From Rhizobium anhuiense (GTDB lineage: Bacteria; Pseudomonadota; Alphaproteobacteria; Rhizobiales; Rhizobiaceae), in assembly GCF_003985145.1 (NCBI RefSeq), contig NZ_ML133527.1:124001-188000 (forward strand): 64,000 nt of DNA, read 5' to 3'. The notes below the pieces were generated by a model. It was not told where the DNA came from. It did no database searches and worked only from the letters and a program-made list of their open reading frames with translations. Both the position numbers and the translations under genes were made by a program. Below are positions 9,066 through 17,051 of the stretch, piece by piece (positions within the stretch are counted from its first letter, which is position 1; every line of letters begins with the position of its first letter).

Positions 9066-10940
9066 ATGTTCCAATTTTTGAAAACGATGCCTCTGACAGC
9101 CAAGCTGGCGGCGATTATCGTGGCCGTCAATCTGTGCGGCATTTCCGCCTTTGCTACCTACACATGGATGTACGAAACCCGAGCGCTGATCGACGGCGCC
9201 AAGGCGAACTGGTCCAAGGATGCGGAGCAGTTTGCCTCTCTGGCGGCGGGCGGCGTGAAATGGGGCAAGGCGAATGCCGTTCGAGAGGCTTATTCGCTCT
9301 ACCGCGACGATCCCTCGCTCGATCTCGTGCAGTTTGCCGCATTCAATGCGGAGGCTGTCGCCGTCGACACCTGGACACGTGACGGCATCAACGGTCTGCC
9401 CGCAGCGGCCGATCTGGCGAAGGGCCTGAGTGCAAAGCCGGAAAAGACGACCATCAATGACGGCGGGTTATCTGCCGGCGTGGTGACGATCACCGCACCC
9501 CTCCCGCTGGATAAGTCAGGCAAGGTCACCGGTTATATCGTCACCAACTGGTCCGTCGAAAAAATCGCTTCTGAAGTCAAGCAGAAGGTTCTCGTTTCGC
9601 TGCTCACGCAGTCCGCGATCACCGCCTTGGCCGTCATCGCCTTCCTTCTTGCCATGCGCAGCCTCGTTGGCCGGCCCATCCGGATCATCAGCGAACGGAT
9701 CAGCGCCTTGCAGAAAGGCGACCTGGCCTCTCCCGTCACCTACAAGGAAAATGGCGACGAGATCGGCTTCCTGGCGCGTGCGTTGGAAGTTTTCCGCCAC
9801 GAGGCGATTGCGAAGGTCGAAAGGGAGCAGGCCGCTGCCGAGCAGAGCGCTTCGCTCGATGCCGAACGGGCGCGCAACGCATTGTTCACGGAAGAGGCCA
9901 GCAACACGCAGCGGCTGGTCATGACCGCTCTCGCAAATGCATTGGAAAAGCTCGCCGCAGGCGACTTCTCCGTACACCTGGCCGATCTCGGTCCGGAATT
10001 CGATAAGTTGCGGCAGGATTTCAACAACATGGTCGAGGCCGTCGCCGCCGCACTGACGGAGATCAAGGCCGCCTCCGTGGCGGTTGAAGGCGGCTCGAGC
10101 GAGCTTGCCTCCTCCGCAGATCAACTCGCCAAGCGGACCGAGCAACAGGCGGCATCATTGGAACAGACCGCTGCCGCATTGGATGAGATGACCACCACCG
10201 TCCGAACATCGTCGCAGCGCGCCGAAAATACCGGGAAGCTGGTCGAGGAGACGAAGCGCAGCGCTCACGTCTCGGCGACGGTGGTGCGTGATGCCATCGG
10301 CGCGATGGACCGTATTCAGACCTCGTCGAGCCAGATCGGCCGCATTATCGGCGTCATCGACGAAATCGCCTTCCAGACGAACCTGCTGGCGCTGAACGCC
10401 GGCGTCGAGGCGGCGCGTGCGGGCGAAGCCGGCAAGGGTTTTGCGGTTGTCGCGCAGGAGGTGCGTGAACTCGCCCAGCGGTCGGCAAATGCCGCCAAAG
10501 AAATAAAGAACCTGATCAATGTGTCCGGCCAAGAGGTTGCCGCAGGCGTCGGGCTGGTGAACGAAACCGGCGACGCTCTCCTGAAGATCGAGGAGCAGAT
10601 CAACCGCATCAGCGACAGTATCGCCTCCATCGTCCAGTCCTATCGCGAACAGGCGACCGGTCTGCAGGAAATCAATGGCGCGATCAACCAGATGGATCAG
10701 GCGACGCAACAGAACGCAGCAATGGTCGAGGAAACCAATGCGGCCTGCCAGGAACTGCTGTCGCAGGGACGCCAACTGCAGGACTCGGCCGGCAGATTCG
10801 TCGTCGGCGCGGCCGCGGCCAGCCAGACCAAACCCGTTCAACCCGCCCGCCAATCTCGTCCCGAACCCCGAGCCTACGTGCAGCGTCATGCAGGCAATGC
10901 CGCCGTTGCCGCCGCTCCCGGTGCCTGGGAAGAGTTCTGA
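9066..10940 (+). CDS. Methyl-accepting chemotaxis protein
   Basis: A 624-residue transducer. A membrane helix at about residues 11-33 is followed by a periplasmic sensor of about 150 residues, a second helix near 180-200, a HAMP domain (RPIRIISERISALQKGDL), a second HAMP-like segment (LEKLAAGDFSVHL) and a long signalling coiled coil. The hairpin tip is IGVIDEIAFQTNLLALNAGVEAARAGEAGKGFAVVAQEVRELAQRSA, which contacts CheA and CheW. The C-terminus is GAWEEF after a flexible linker, resembling the pentapeptide that tethers CheR and CheB. The ligand is unknown. A gene for a secreted PDC-like domain follows 60 bases downstream and may be a partner. Confidence 0.95.
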   Translation: MFQFLKTMPLTAKLAAIIVAVNLCGISAFATYTWMYETRALIDGAKANWSKDAEQFASLAAGGVKWGKANAVREAYSLYRDDPSLDLVQFAAFNAEAVAVDTWTRDGINGLPAAADLAKGLSAKPEKTTINDGGLSAGVVTITAPLPLDKSGKVTGYIVTNWSVEKIASEVKQKVLVSLLTQSAITALAVIAFLLAMRSLVGRPIRIISERISALQKGDLASPVTYKENGDEIGFLARALEVFRHEAIAKVEREQAAAEQSASLDAERARNALFTEEASNTQRLVMTALANALEKLAAGDFSVHLADLGPEFDKLRQDFNNMVEAVAAALTEIKAASVAVEGGSSELASSADQLAKRTEQQAASLEQTAAALDEMTTTVRTSSQRAENTGKLVEETKRSAHVSATVVRDAIGAMDRIQTSSSQIGRIIGVIDEIAFQTNLLALNAGVEAARAGEAGKGFAVVAQEVRELAQRSANAAKEIKNLINVSGQEVAAGVGLVNETGDALLKIEEQINRISDSIASIVQSYREQATGLQEINGAINQMDQATQQNAAMVEETNAACQELLSQGRQLQDSAGRFVVGAAAASQTKPVQPARQSRPEPRAYVQRHAGNAAVAAAPGAWEEF

Positions 10941-11000
10941 CGCCGCCTTCGTCCGATAAGCCTTAGTTCTCAGCAACCTATAATCAGGAAGGAAACAGTT

Positions 11001-11582
11001 ATGAAGAAACTCGTGCCCGCATTTCTTTTGGCCTGCACCGCATTTGCCGTCCCCATGGACGTATCCATGGCTGAGGATGCGAAGCTTGCCCCGATCTTCG
11101 ACTACGTGAAGAGCGACGTAACGCCCTGGCTGAACGACCCCGCGATCATCGAGGCTGTCAAGGCGCAGGACGCCGCCAACGCCAACCTGAGTGCAGCCGA
11201 TATCGACGCCCTCGACAAGAAGTGGCGCGCCGAAGTCGATGGTTCCGACCACTCGATGATCGACGGCGTGCTCAACAATGCGCTGTCGAAATTCCTTCAG
11301 GCGAAGAAGGAGGCCTCCGGCGGCAAGATCACCGAGATCTTCGTCATGGATGCAAAGGGCCTGAATGTCGGCCAGAGCGACGTAACGTCAGATTACTGGC
11401 AGGGCGACGAAGGCAAGTTCCAGAAGTCCTTCGGCGCCGGCAAGGATGCCGTCTTCGTCGATGAGATCGAAAAGGATGAATCGACCCAGACGCTGCAGTC
11501 GCAGGCAAGCGTGACGATTTCAGACGACAAGGGAACACCGATCGGCGCCATCACCGTCGGCGTGAACGTCGACGCCCTCTAA
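11001..11582 (+). CDS. Secreted PDC/Cache-like sensor domain protein
   Basis: A 193-residue protein with a signal peptide (MKKLVPAFLLACTAFAVPMDVSMA) and no further membrane segment, so it should be free in the periplasm. The rest looks like a single PDC/Cache fold: an N-terminal long helix, then EIFVMDAKGLNVGQSDVTSDYWQGDEGKFQKSF, and a closing strand pair ending GTPIGAITVGVNV. Such domains normally form the periplasmic part of chemoreceptors and kinases. A ribosome binding site AGGAAGGAAACAGTT precedes the ATG. The gene follows the chemoreceptor by 60 bases and is probably co-transcribed. A strong hairpin ends it. Its role as a soluble ligand-binding partner is inference. Confidence 0.75.
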   Translation: MKKLVPAFLLACTAFAVPMDVSMAEDAKLAPIFDYVKSDVTPWLNDPAIIEAVKAQDAANANLSAADIDALDKKWRAEVDGSDHSMIDGVLNNALSKFLQAKKEASGGKITEIFVMDAKGLNVGQSDVTSDYWQGDEGKFQKSFGAGKDAVFVDEIEKDESTQTLQSQASVTISDDKGTPIGAITVGVNVDAL

Positions 11583-11593
11583 TCTCAAAGACC

Positions 11594-11631
11594 CAGCACG
11601 CCGCACGAGTGAGATCGAGTGCGGCGTGCTG
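11594..11631 (+). terminator. Strong stem-loop after the PDC protein gene
   Basis: A perfect 13-bp inverted repeat (CAGCACGCCGCAC at 11594-11606, GTGCGGCGTGCTG at 11619-11631) lies 12 bases after the stop codon. A pyrimidine-rich stretch follows but there is no long T-run. Confidence 0.6.
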
Positions 11632-11707
11632 CCTGCCTCCCGTGCGTGTCGCTCCCGCAAGACCAGTTGCTCTCCCAAGGAACGCAGGTTTTAGGCAGAA
11701 AAATCTA

Positions 11708-11736
11708 CGTGACAACGCGCGGCCTTGGCGCTAAAC
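11708..11736 (+). promoter_or_regulatory. Predicted housekeeping sigma promoter of the DAHP synthase leader
   Basis: CGTGAC at 11708-11713, a 17-base spacer, and CTAAAC at 11731-11736 fit the rhizobial sigma-70 consensus CTTGAC-N17-CTATAT. The expected start of transcription, 7-8 bases downstream, falls on or next to the A of the leader peptide ATG at 11744. Confidence 0.55.
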
Positions 11737-11743
11737 ACGCCGC

Positions 11744-11818
11744 ATGTCGATCACGTCAATCAACGCCTCGCGATTTTATTGGTACCGCTACTCACAGCGG
11801 ATGCGGGTCTATGCGTAA
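11744..11818 (+). CDS. Aromatic leader peptide (attenuator) of the DAHP synthase gene
   Basis: A 24-codon frame reads MSITSINASRFYWYRYSQRM then RVYA and a TAA stop. Six of the seven codons bearing on aromatic supply are clustered: Phe, Tyr, Trp, Tyr, Arg, Tyr at 11774-11791, with one more Tyr near the end. This is the expected composition of a ribosome-stalling leader sensing all three aromatic amino acids. No Shine-Dalgarno sequence precedes the ATG, but the predicted transcription start lies at the ATG itself. That would make it a leaderless message like the rhizobial trpL leader. An intrinsic terminator follows 28 bases after the stop, and the DAHP synthase starts 34 bases beyond that. Confidence 0.75.
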   Translation: MSITSINASRFYWYRYSQRMRVYA

Positions 11819-11846
11819 CTGAATTCGACGCGACGACAACCCGAAC

Positions 11847-11874
11847 AGCCGCTAGTCTACCTGGCGGCTTTTTT
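11847..11874 (+). terminator. Attenuator terminator before the class I DAHP synthase gene
   Basis: AGCCGCTAG, loop TCTAC, CTGGCGGCT forms a 9-bp stem (one T-G pair) followed directly by a T-run to 11874: a textbook intrinsic terminator. It sits between the leader peptide and the DAHP synthase start at 11909. An upstream segment AGCGG (11796-11800) just after the aromatic codons can pair with CCGCT (11849-11853) in the 5' arm and could act as antiterminator. Confidence 0.75.
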
Positions 11875-11908
11875 GTTCCGCACGGTATGACCAAACAGGA
11901 GCCATACC

Positions 11909-12973
11909 GTGTCTGATGCCATTGATGATCTTCGTATCCTCGAGATCACGCCCCTCACCAAACCCGCCGATATCCTCGCGGAAATTCACCGCGATGCTGC
12001 CGTCACCGACACCGTGACCAGCAACCGTGATGCCATCCACAAGATTCTCCGGGGCGAGGATGATCGCCTGATCGCCGTCATCGGCCCCTGCTCCATCCAT
12101 GACCCGGTTGCCGCCAGGGAGTACGCCGCGCGTCTGGAGGAACAGCGGCGGCGCTTTGCCGGTGATCTCGAGATCGTCATGCGCGTCTATTTCGAAAAGC
12201 CCCGTACGACTGTCGGCTGGAAGGGTCTGATAAACGACCCGCACCTCGACGGCAGCTACCGCATCGAGGAAGGGTTGAGGATTGCGCGACGCCTGCTGCT
12301 CGATATCAATGCCATGGGTCTTCCGGCCGGCGTCGAATTCCTCGACACGATTACGCCGCAATACATCGCCGACCTCGTCAGCTGGGGCGCGATCGGCGCG
12401 CGCACGACCGAAAGCCAGATCCACCGGCAGCTTGCCTCCGGCCTCTCCTGCCCGATCGGCTTCAAGAACGGCACCGACGGCGGAGCGCGCGTGGCGCTCG
12501 ACGCGATCCTCGCCGCCTCGCAACCGCACCACTTCCCGGCCGTGACGAAGGACGGACAGGCAGCGATCGCTTCTACGACGGGCAATGAGGACTGCCACAT
12601 CATCCTGCGCGGCGGCAAGCGGCCCAACTATGAGGCGGCCGACGTCGAAGCTGTCACCGCCGAAGCCGTCAAGCTCGGCGTGGCCCCGCGCATCCTCATC
12701 GATGCCAGCCATGCCAACAGCAGCAAGGATCCGATGAACCAGCCGCGCGTCGTCAAATCCGCCGCCGCACAGATCGCTGCCGGAAACCGCCACATCAAGG
12801 GCATGATGATCGAAAGCAACCTCGTCGCAGGCCGCCAGGATCTCGTGCCCGGCAAGCCGCTGGTCTACGGTCAGTCGATCACCGATGGCTGCATCGATTG
12901 GGATATGTCGGTCGCGGTGCTCGAAGACCTGGCGAAATCGGCACGCGATCGTCGCAAGGCAGCGGCGGCCTAA
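11909..12973 (+). CDS. 3-deoxy-7-phosphoheptulonate synthase, class I (AroG/AroF/AroH type)
   Basis: It condenses phosphoenolpyruvate with erythrose 4-phosphate, the first step of the shikimate pathway. The 354-residue length matches E. coli AroG. Family motifs are IAVIGPCSIHDPVAAREYAARL, MRVYFEKPRTTVGWKGLINDP, GARTTESQIHRQLASGLSCPIGFKNGTDG, and the metal-binding region near RILIDASHANSSKDP. The N-terminal extension has the form of feedback-regulated enzymes. The GTG start at 11909 follows CAGGAGCCATACC. The leader peptide and terminator upstream predict control by aromatic amino acid supply. A class II isozyme is encoded at 19682-21055. Which aro symbol applies cannot be decided. Confidence 0.93.
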   Translation: MSDAIDDLRILEITPLTKPADILAEIHRDAAVTDTVTSNRDAIHKILRGEDDRLIAVIGPCSIHDPVAAREYAARLEEQRRRFAGDLEIVMRVYFEKPRTTVGWKGLINDPHLDGSYRIEEGLRIARRLLLDINAMGLPAGVEFLDTITPQYIADLVSWGAIGARTTESQIHRQLASGLSCPIGFKNGTDGGARVALDAILAASQPHHFPAVTKDGQAAIASTTGNEDCHIILRGGKRPNYEAADVEAVTAEAVKLGVAPRILIDASHANSSKDPMNQPRVVKSAAAQIAAGNRHIKGMMIESNLVAGRQDLVPGKPLVYGQSITDGCIDWDMSVAVLEDLAKSARDRRKAAAA

Positions 12974-13797
12974 CCCGCCGGAAAGTACCGGACATAGGCG
13001 AATTCCTCGCCATCAGGAGACCAGCAGGGCACGTTGATCGTGCCCTGCCCGCCGAAAAGCTCGAACAACGTCTTCAGATTGCCGCCATCCATGTCCATCA
13101 GCCGCAGCCGCACATCGAGATCGCGCGGATGGTCGAACACCGAAGGGTCGTAGGACAGGATCAGCACTTTGTCGTTCTTAGGCGACGGATGGGCGAACCA
13201 GTTACCCTGATTGTCCGATGTCACCTGGTGGAGACCCGTGCCATCGGGATGGATGCGCCAGATCTGCATCAGCCCGGTACGGCTGGAATTGAAATAGATC
13301 CATTGCCCATCGGCCGAATAGTCCGGTCCGTCGTTGCGGCCCTCGCCATGCGTCAACCGCGTCTCGGCGCCACCGTCGACGGAAATCGTGTAGATATCGA
13401 AGACGTCGTCGCGGATGCCGCAATAGGCAAGCTGACGACCATCCGGCGACCAGCCGTGCCAGTAGGATGGCAGATTTTGCGTGACGAGCCGCGGCGTGCC
13501 GCCTTCGATCGGCAGGATGTAGATCGCCGACTTGCCGAATTCGGTCTTGTCGGAGATGACGATCTCAGTGCCGCCGGGCGAAATGCCATGATCATTGTTG
13601 CAGTTGACGGCAAAGCCGGTATCGACCTTGGTGACTTCGCCGCCATCGAGCGGCAGCCGGTAAAGCAGTCCGTCGCCGTTCAGCAGCAGGTAGGAACCGT
13701 CGGGCGAGAAGTTCGGCGCCTCCACCAGTCTGTCCGTCTGCCAGACCTCACGGGCCCTGCCGGTCCTGACATTGTAGATCTCAACCGAGCTGCGCAT
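12970..13797 (-). CDS. TolB-like beta-propeller (WD40-like PD40 repeats) protein
   Basis: A 275-residue protein made of TolB-type PD40 repeats, each with a 'SPDG' turn: APNFSPDGSYLLL, HGISPGGTEIVIS, WHGWSPDGRQLAYC, GPDYSADGQWIYF, WFAHPSPKNDKVLI and VPCWSPDGEEFAYV. This predicts a six-bladed propeller. No signal peptide is seen from the start chosen, so it may act in the cytoplasm. The ATG at 13797 follows GGGAGGAAAC, an excellent ribosome binding site. It is convergent with the DAHP synthase, overlapping it by 4 bases. It lies 80 bases downstream of nadE on the same strand. Function unknown. Confidence 0.85.
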   Translation of the reverse strand: MRSSVEIYNVRTGRAREVWQTDRLVEAPNFSPDGSYLLLNGDGLLYRLPLDGGEVTKVDTGFAVNCNNDHGISPGGTEIVISDKTEFGKSAIYILPIEGGTPRLVTQNLPSYWHGWSPDGRQLAYCGIRDDVFDIYTISVDGGAETRLTHGEGRNDGPDYSADGQWIYFNSSRTGLMQIWRIHPDGTGLHQVTSDNQGNWFAHPSPKNDKVLILSYDPSVFDHPRDLDVRLRLMDMDGGNLKTLFELFGGQGTINVPCWSPDGEEFAYVRYFPAG

Positions 13798-13824
13798 GTT
13801 TCCTCCCGAAAAACGTGATGACGT

Positions 13825-13888
13825 CAGCAATCTCGATTGCGCCAGCGATCTCGATTGCGCCAGCGATCCCGATTGCGTCAGCGGTCCC
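13825..13888. repeat. Short tandem repeat, 18-bp unit, about 3.5 copies
   Basis: The unit cagcgatctcgattgcgc is repeated with small changes: units at 13825-13842, 13843-13860 and 13861-13878, then a partial fourth copy. The array fills most of the nadE to TolB-like gap and runs into the nadE stop codon and last codons. It encodes nothing obvious. Confidence 0.75.
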
Positions 13889-15557
13889 TGAAACGATTGG
13901 TGATGGGATAGCGCCGGTCGCGGCCGAAATTCTTCTTGGTGATCTTGACGCCCGGCGCCGACTGCCGGCGCTTGTATTCGGCGAGATAGAGCAAGTGCTC
14001 GACCCGATGAACGGTCGCCACGTCATGGCCGCGCGCGACGATCTCTTCGACCGCCATCTCCTTCTCCACCAGGCATTCGAGAATATCGTCGAGCACGGGA
14101 TAGGGCGGCAGCGAATCCTGGTCTTTCTGGTCGGGACGCAGTTCGGCCGACGGCGCCTTGTCGATGATATTCTGCGGGATCACCTCGCCCGACGGCCCCA
14201 GCGCACCCGGCGGCACGTTTTCGTTGCGCCAGCGGGAAAGCGCATAGACCTGCATCTTGTAGAGGTCCTTGATCGGGTTGAAGCCGCCGTTCATGTCACC
14301 GTAGAGTGTCGCATAGCCGACCGACATTTCCGACTTATTACCAGTCGTCACCACCATCGAGCCGAATTTGTTGGAGATCGCCATCAGGATGACGCCGCGC
14401 GCCCGGCTCTGCAGGTTCTCTTCGGTGATGCCGCTATCCGTGCCTTCGAAAAGGCTGGCGAGCGCGCTGCTGAAACCCGTCACCGGCTGTTCGATCGGCA
14501 CGATATCGTAGCGGCACCCGAGCGCCTTGGCGCAGTCGGCCGCATCCTTCAACGAATCCTCGGAGGTGTAGCGGTAGGGCAGCATGACGGTGCGCACCCG
14601 CTCCTCGCCGAGCGCATCGACGGCAATCGCCGCACAGATCGCCGAATCGATGCCGCCGGAAAGGCCGAGCACCACAGTTTTAAAGCCGTTCTTGTTGACG
14701 TAGTCGCGAAACCCGAGCAGGCAGGCGCGGTAATCGGCCTCCTCGCGCTCGGGAATGTGCGCCATTGGCCCTTCGGCGCAATGCCAGCCGCCATCGCCAC
14801 GCTTCCATGTCGTCACCGCCAGCGCGGTTTCGAACTGGCTCATCTGGAAGGCGAGCGACTTGTCGGCATTGAAGCCGAAACTCGCACCGTCGAAGACGAG
14901 TTCGTCCTGGCCGCCGAGCTGGGCGGCATAGATCAGCGGCAGGCCGGTCTCGATCACCTGCTTCAGCACCACCTGATGGCGGATATCCACCTTGCCGCGA
15001 TAATAGGGCGAACCGTTCGGCGACAGCAGGATCTCTGCCCCGCTTTCGGCCAGCGTCTCGCAGACGCCGAGATCGCCCCAGATATCCTCGCAGATTGGAA
15101 TGCCGATGCGCACGCCGCGGAAATTCACCGGACCCGGCATGGCGCCCTGGTCGAACACGCGTTTCTCGTCGAACTCGCCGTAATTCGGCAGGTCGATCTT
15201 GTCGCGCACCGCAATCACCTTGCCGCCGTCGAGCACGGCGACGGAATTGTAACGCCCGGTCTCGTCCTGCCGGGGAAAGCCGATGAGGACGCCCGGCCCG
15301 CCATCGGCGGTATCGGCCGCCAAGCTCTCGACCGCTTTCCAGCAGGCGCGGATGAAGGCGGGCTTCAGCACCAAATCTTCAGGCGGGTAGCCGGAGATGA
15401 AAAGCTCGGTCAGGACGAGCAGATGCGCACCCTCCCTGCCCGCATCGGCGCGCGCCTCACGCGCTTTGGCGAGATTGGCTGCGACGTCGCCGACCGTTGG
15501 ATTGAGCTGGCCGATGGCGATGCGGAAGATATCAGAAAGAGCGTTTTCCTGTGTCAT
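13878..15557 (-). CDS. nadE: Glutamine-dependent NAD+ synthetase
   Basis: It amidates nicotinic acid adenine dinucleotide to NAD+, taking ammonia from glutamine. The 559-residue protein has an N-terminal nitrilase-type glutaminase domain. The Glu-Lys-Cys triad is plausible in VLTELFISGYPPEDL, RDKIDLPNYGEF and IPICEDIWGD. The C-terminal NAD synthetase domain has the P-loop VVLGLSGGIDSAICAAIAVDAL and TTGNKSEMSVGYATLYGDMNGGFNPIKDLYK. The length fits the two-domain form found in alphaproteobacteria. The stop codon lies inside an 18-bp tandem repeat, so the last residues (NRFRDR) may vary between strains. No strong ribosome binding site is seen at the ATG at 15557. Confidence 0.96.
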   Translation of the reverse strand: MTQENALSDIFRIAIGQLNPTVGDVAANLAKAREARADAGREGAHLLVLTELFISGYPPEDLVLKPAFIRACWKAVESLAADTADGGPGVLIGFPRQDETGRYNSVAVLDGGKVIAVRDKIDLPNYGEFDEKRVFDQGAMPGPVNFRGVRIGIPICEDIWGDLGVCETLAESGAEILLSPNGSPYYRGKVDIRHQVVLKQVIETGLPLIYAAQLGGQDELVFDGASFGFNADKSLAFQMSQFETALAVTTWKRGDGGWHCAEGPMAHIPEREEADYRACLLGFRDYVNKNGFKTVVLGLSGGIDSAICAAIAVDALGEERVRTVMLPYRYTSEDSLKDAADCAKALGCRYDIVPIEQPVTGFSSALASLFEGTDSGITEENLQSRARGVILMAISNKFGSMVVTTGNKSEMSVGYATLYGDMNGGFNPIKDLYKMQVYALSRWRNENVPPGALGPSGEVIPQNIIDKAPSAELRPDQKDQDSLPPYPVLDDILECLVEKEMAVEEIVARGHDVATVHRVEHLLYLAEYKRRQSAPGVKITKKNFGRDRRYPITNRFRDR

Positions 15558-15749
15558 GTCATTTATTTAGCCTGCACCTTTCGCGACCGCAACACGTTCG
15601 GGCCGAAAGCGGCACCTCGCGACGACGAAATTTTTATGAACGGATCACGCGTGGCTCCGCGCGGCACCGATACGCATTGCAATTTGCCTCCGGAGCGGAA
15701 TACTGGCGCCGAAAGCGACCGCATCGATAACCGGCATCGGAAACAGGCA

Positions 15750-16280
15750 ATGTCTAATCTTTCGAATTTCGTGCACCATCATTTCGACAAACCGGCCGAT
15801 GAACTCGGCGATATCGAAAGGCGCGTGCTGGCGAAAACGCACGCGCGCAAGATCATCTCGACCGACGTCAATGCCGCTCTATCCGCCGAGTCATCCTTCG
15901 GCGAGCGTATCGCCGATGGCATTGCCCGCGTCGGCGGCTCGTGGTCCTTTATACTCGCCTTCCTCGCCTTTCTCGCCGTCTGGACACTGTTGAACACCAT
16001 CGGTCTGGTGGCGAATCCCTTCGACCCATACCCCTTCATTTTTCTGAATCTGATCCTGTCGATGATCGCCGCCATCCAGGCGCCGATCATCATGATGTCG
16101 CAGAACCGGCAGGCCGAGCGCGACCGCTTCGAGGCCGCCAAGGATTATGAGGTCAATCTCAAAGCCGAGCTCGAAGTGCTCTCCCTGCACCAGAAGATCG
16201 ATATGAGCGTGCTGACCGAGCTGACGGCGCTGCGCGAGGATGTGGCCCGCCTCAGCGCCGAACTTTCCGCCAGAAGCTGA
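15750..16280 (+). CDS. DUF1003 membrane protein
   Basis: A 176-residue inner-membrane protein of the DUF1003 family. After a soluble N-terminal part come two hydrophobic helices (SWSFILAFLAFLAVWTLLNTIGLV and FIFLNLILSMIAAIQAPIIMMSQNRQ). The family signature 'DPYPFIFLNLILSMIAAIQAPIIMMSQNRQ' is very clear. The last 60 residues are a charged coiled-coil tail. The ATG at 15750 follows a weak site (AACAGGCA); an in-frame ATG at 15636 is possible but adds sequence of poor quality. It is divergent from nadE with a 192-base gap in which no operator was seen. Function of the family is unknown. Confidence 0.88.
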   Translation: MSNLSNFVHHHFDKPADELGDIERRVLAKTHARKIISTDVNAALSAESSFGERIADGIARVGGSWSFILAFLAFLAVWTLLNTIGLVANPFDPYPFIFLNLILSMIAAIQAPIIMMSQNRQAERDRFEAAKDYEVNLKAELEVLSLHQKIDMSVLTELTALREDVARLSAELSARS

Positions 16281-16302
16281 GGCAGCGCTTATTGCGCAAT
16301 GA

Positions 16303-16950
16303 TCAGCCGCCCGGACCGGCAAACAGGATGAGATTTCCGTCCGGATCCAGCACGATGAAGTTTCTGGCGCCCCACGGCTCCTTCCTGAGGGGCTGATGGA
16401 AGGATACGCCTGCGGCCTGGAAATCCAGGAACAGGCGCTTGATCTCATCTGATGTACCGACGGTGATCAAGGCTGAAAGCAGATGCTCCCGTTGCCTGAT
16501 ATCGCCGACGAACACGGGCTCGCATACCAGCCTCAGAGCGAGTTGAGCATTGTCGCGGATGACCTGTCCGTAAAACGGCGGGTCGCCATAGACGAAGTCG
16601 ACCCTGAAGCCGAGTTTGCCGGTGAAGAATTCGCACGACGCTTTGATATCGGTGACGAACAACTGCGCGGATAGCGAACTCAGGATGGCTTGTGGTGCTG
16701 GCTGTTTTTTCGGATCTGTCATGGCTGCGGCTCCTGTCTTGAGCGCCTGCCATCCCTCGAAACCCATTTGACGTGCGATCAGGTCCTGCGCGTCGCTAAG
16801 CTTGAAGCGCGCCTCCAGCACCTGGCTGTCATCGAGATGACGGAAGCGCGGCAACGCAGCTCTGATCTCGGCTGCAACAGGATAGTATCTTTCGCTGTGC
16901 CATCGCAAATACTGCTTGGCCTGCTTTTTGAGGTTTTCGAGATTCGGCAT
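16303..16950 (-). CDS. VOC (glyoxalase/bleomycin resistance) family protein with N-terminal helical domain
   Basis: The N-terminal 75 residues (MPNLENLKKQAKQYLRWHSE and LSDAQDLIARQMGFEGWQALK) form a short helical domain often found fused to ankyrin or VOC proteins. The C-terminal 120 residues are a VOC fold: LFVTDIKASCEFFTGKLGFRVDFVYGDPPFYGQVIRDNAQLALR and GARNFIVLDPDGNLILFAG. VOC proteins bind metals or small molecules and include resistance and dioxygenase enzymes; the substrate is unknown. The start at 16950 is chosen because the family usually begins MPNLENLKK. An in-frame ATG at 16983 would add MPAYNVSTVAP. Confidence 0.8.
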   Translation of the reverse strand: MPNLENLKKQAKQYLRWHSERYYPVAAEIRAALPRFRHLDDSQVLEARFKLSDAQDLIARQMGFEGWQALKTGAAAMTDPKKQPAPQAILSSLSAQLFVTDIKASCEFFTGKLGFRVDFVYGDPPFYGQVIRDNAQLALRLVCEPVFVGDIRQREHLLSALITVGTSDEIKRLFLDFQAAGVSFHQPLRKEPWGARNFIVLDPDGNLILFAGPGG

Positions 16951-17051
16951 GGGCGCAACTGTTGATACATTGTAGGCGGGCATTGCCCTTTCGACATTCG
17001 ACGAAGCGCCCTACGCAGCACGGTAAACCTAGCCTCGGCGATCAACCTTTG

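Noticed and set aside
13815..15635. A long plus-strand open frame running opposite nadE into the DUF1003 gene
   Set aside because: Only the last 176 codons (from 15750) look like a real protein. The earlier part is antisense to nadE and has no ribosome binding site.
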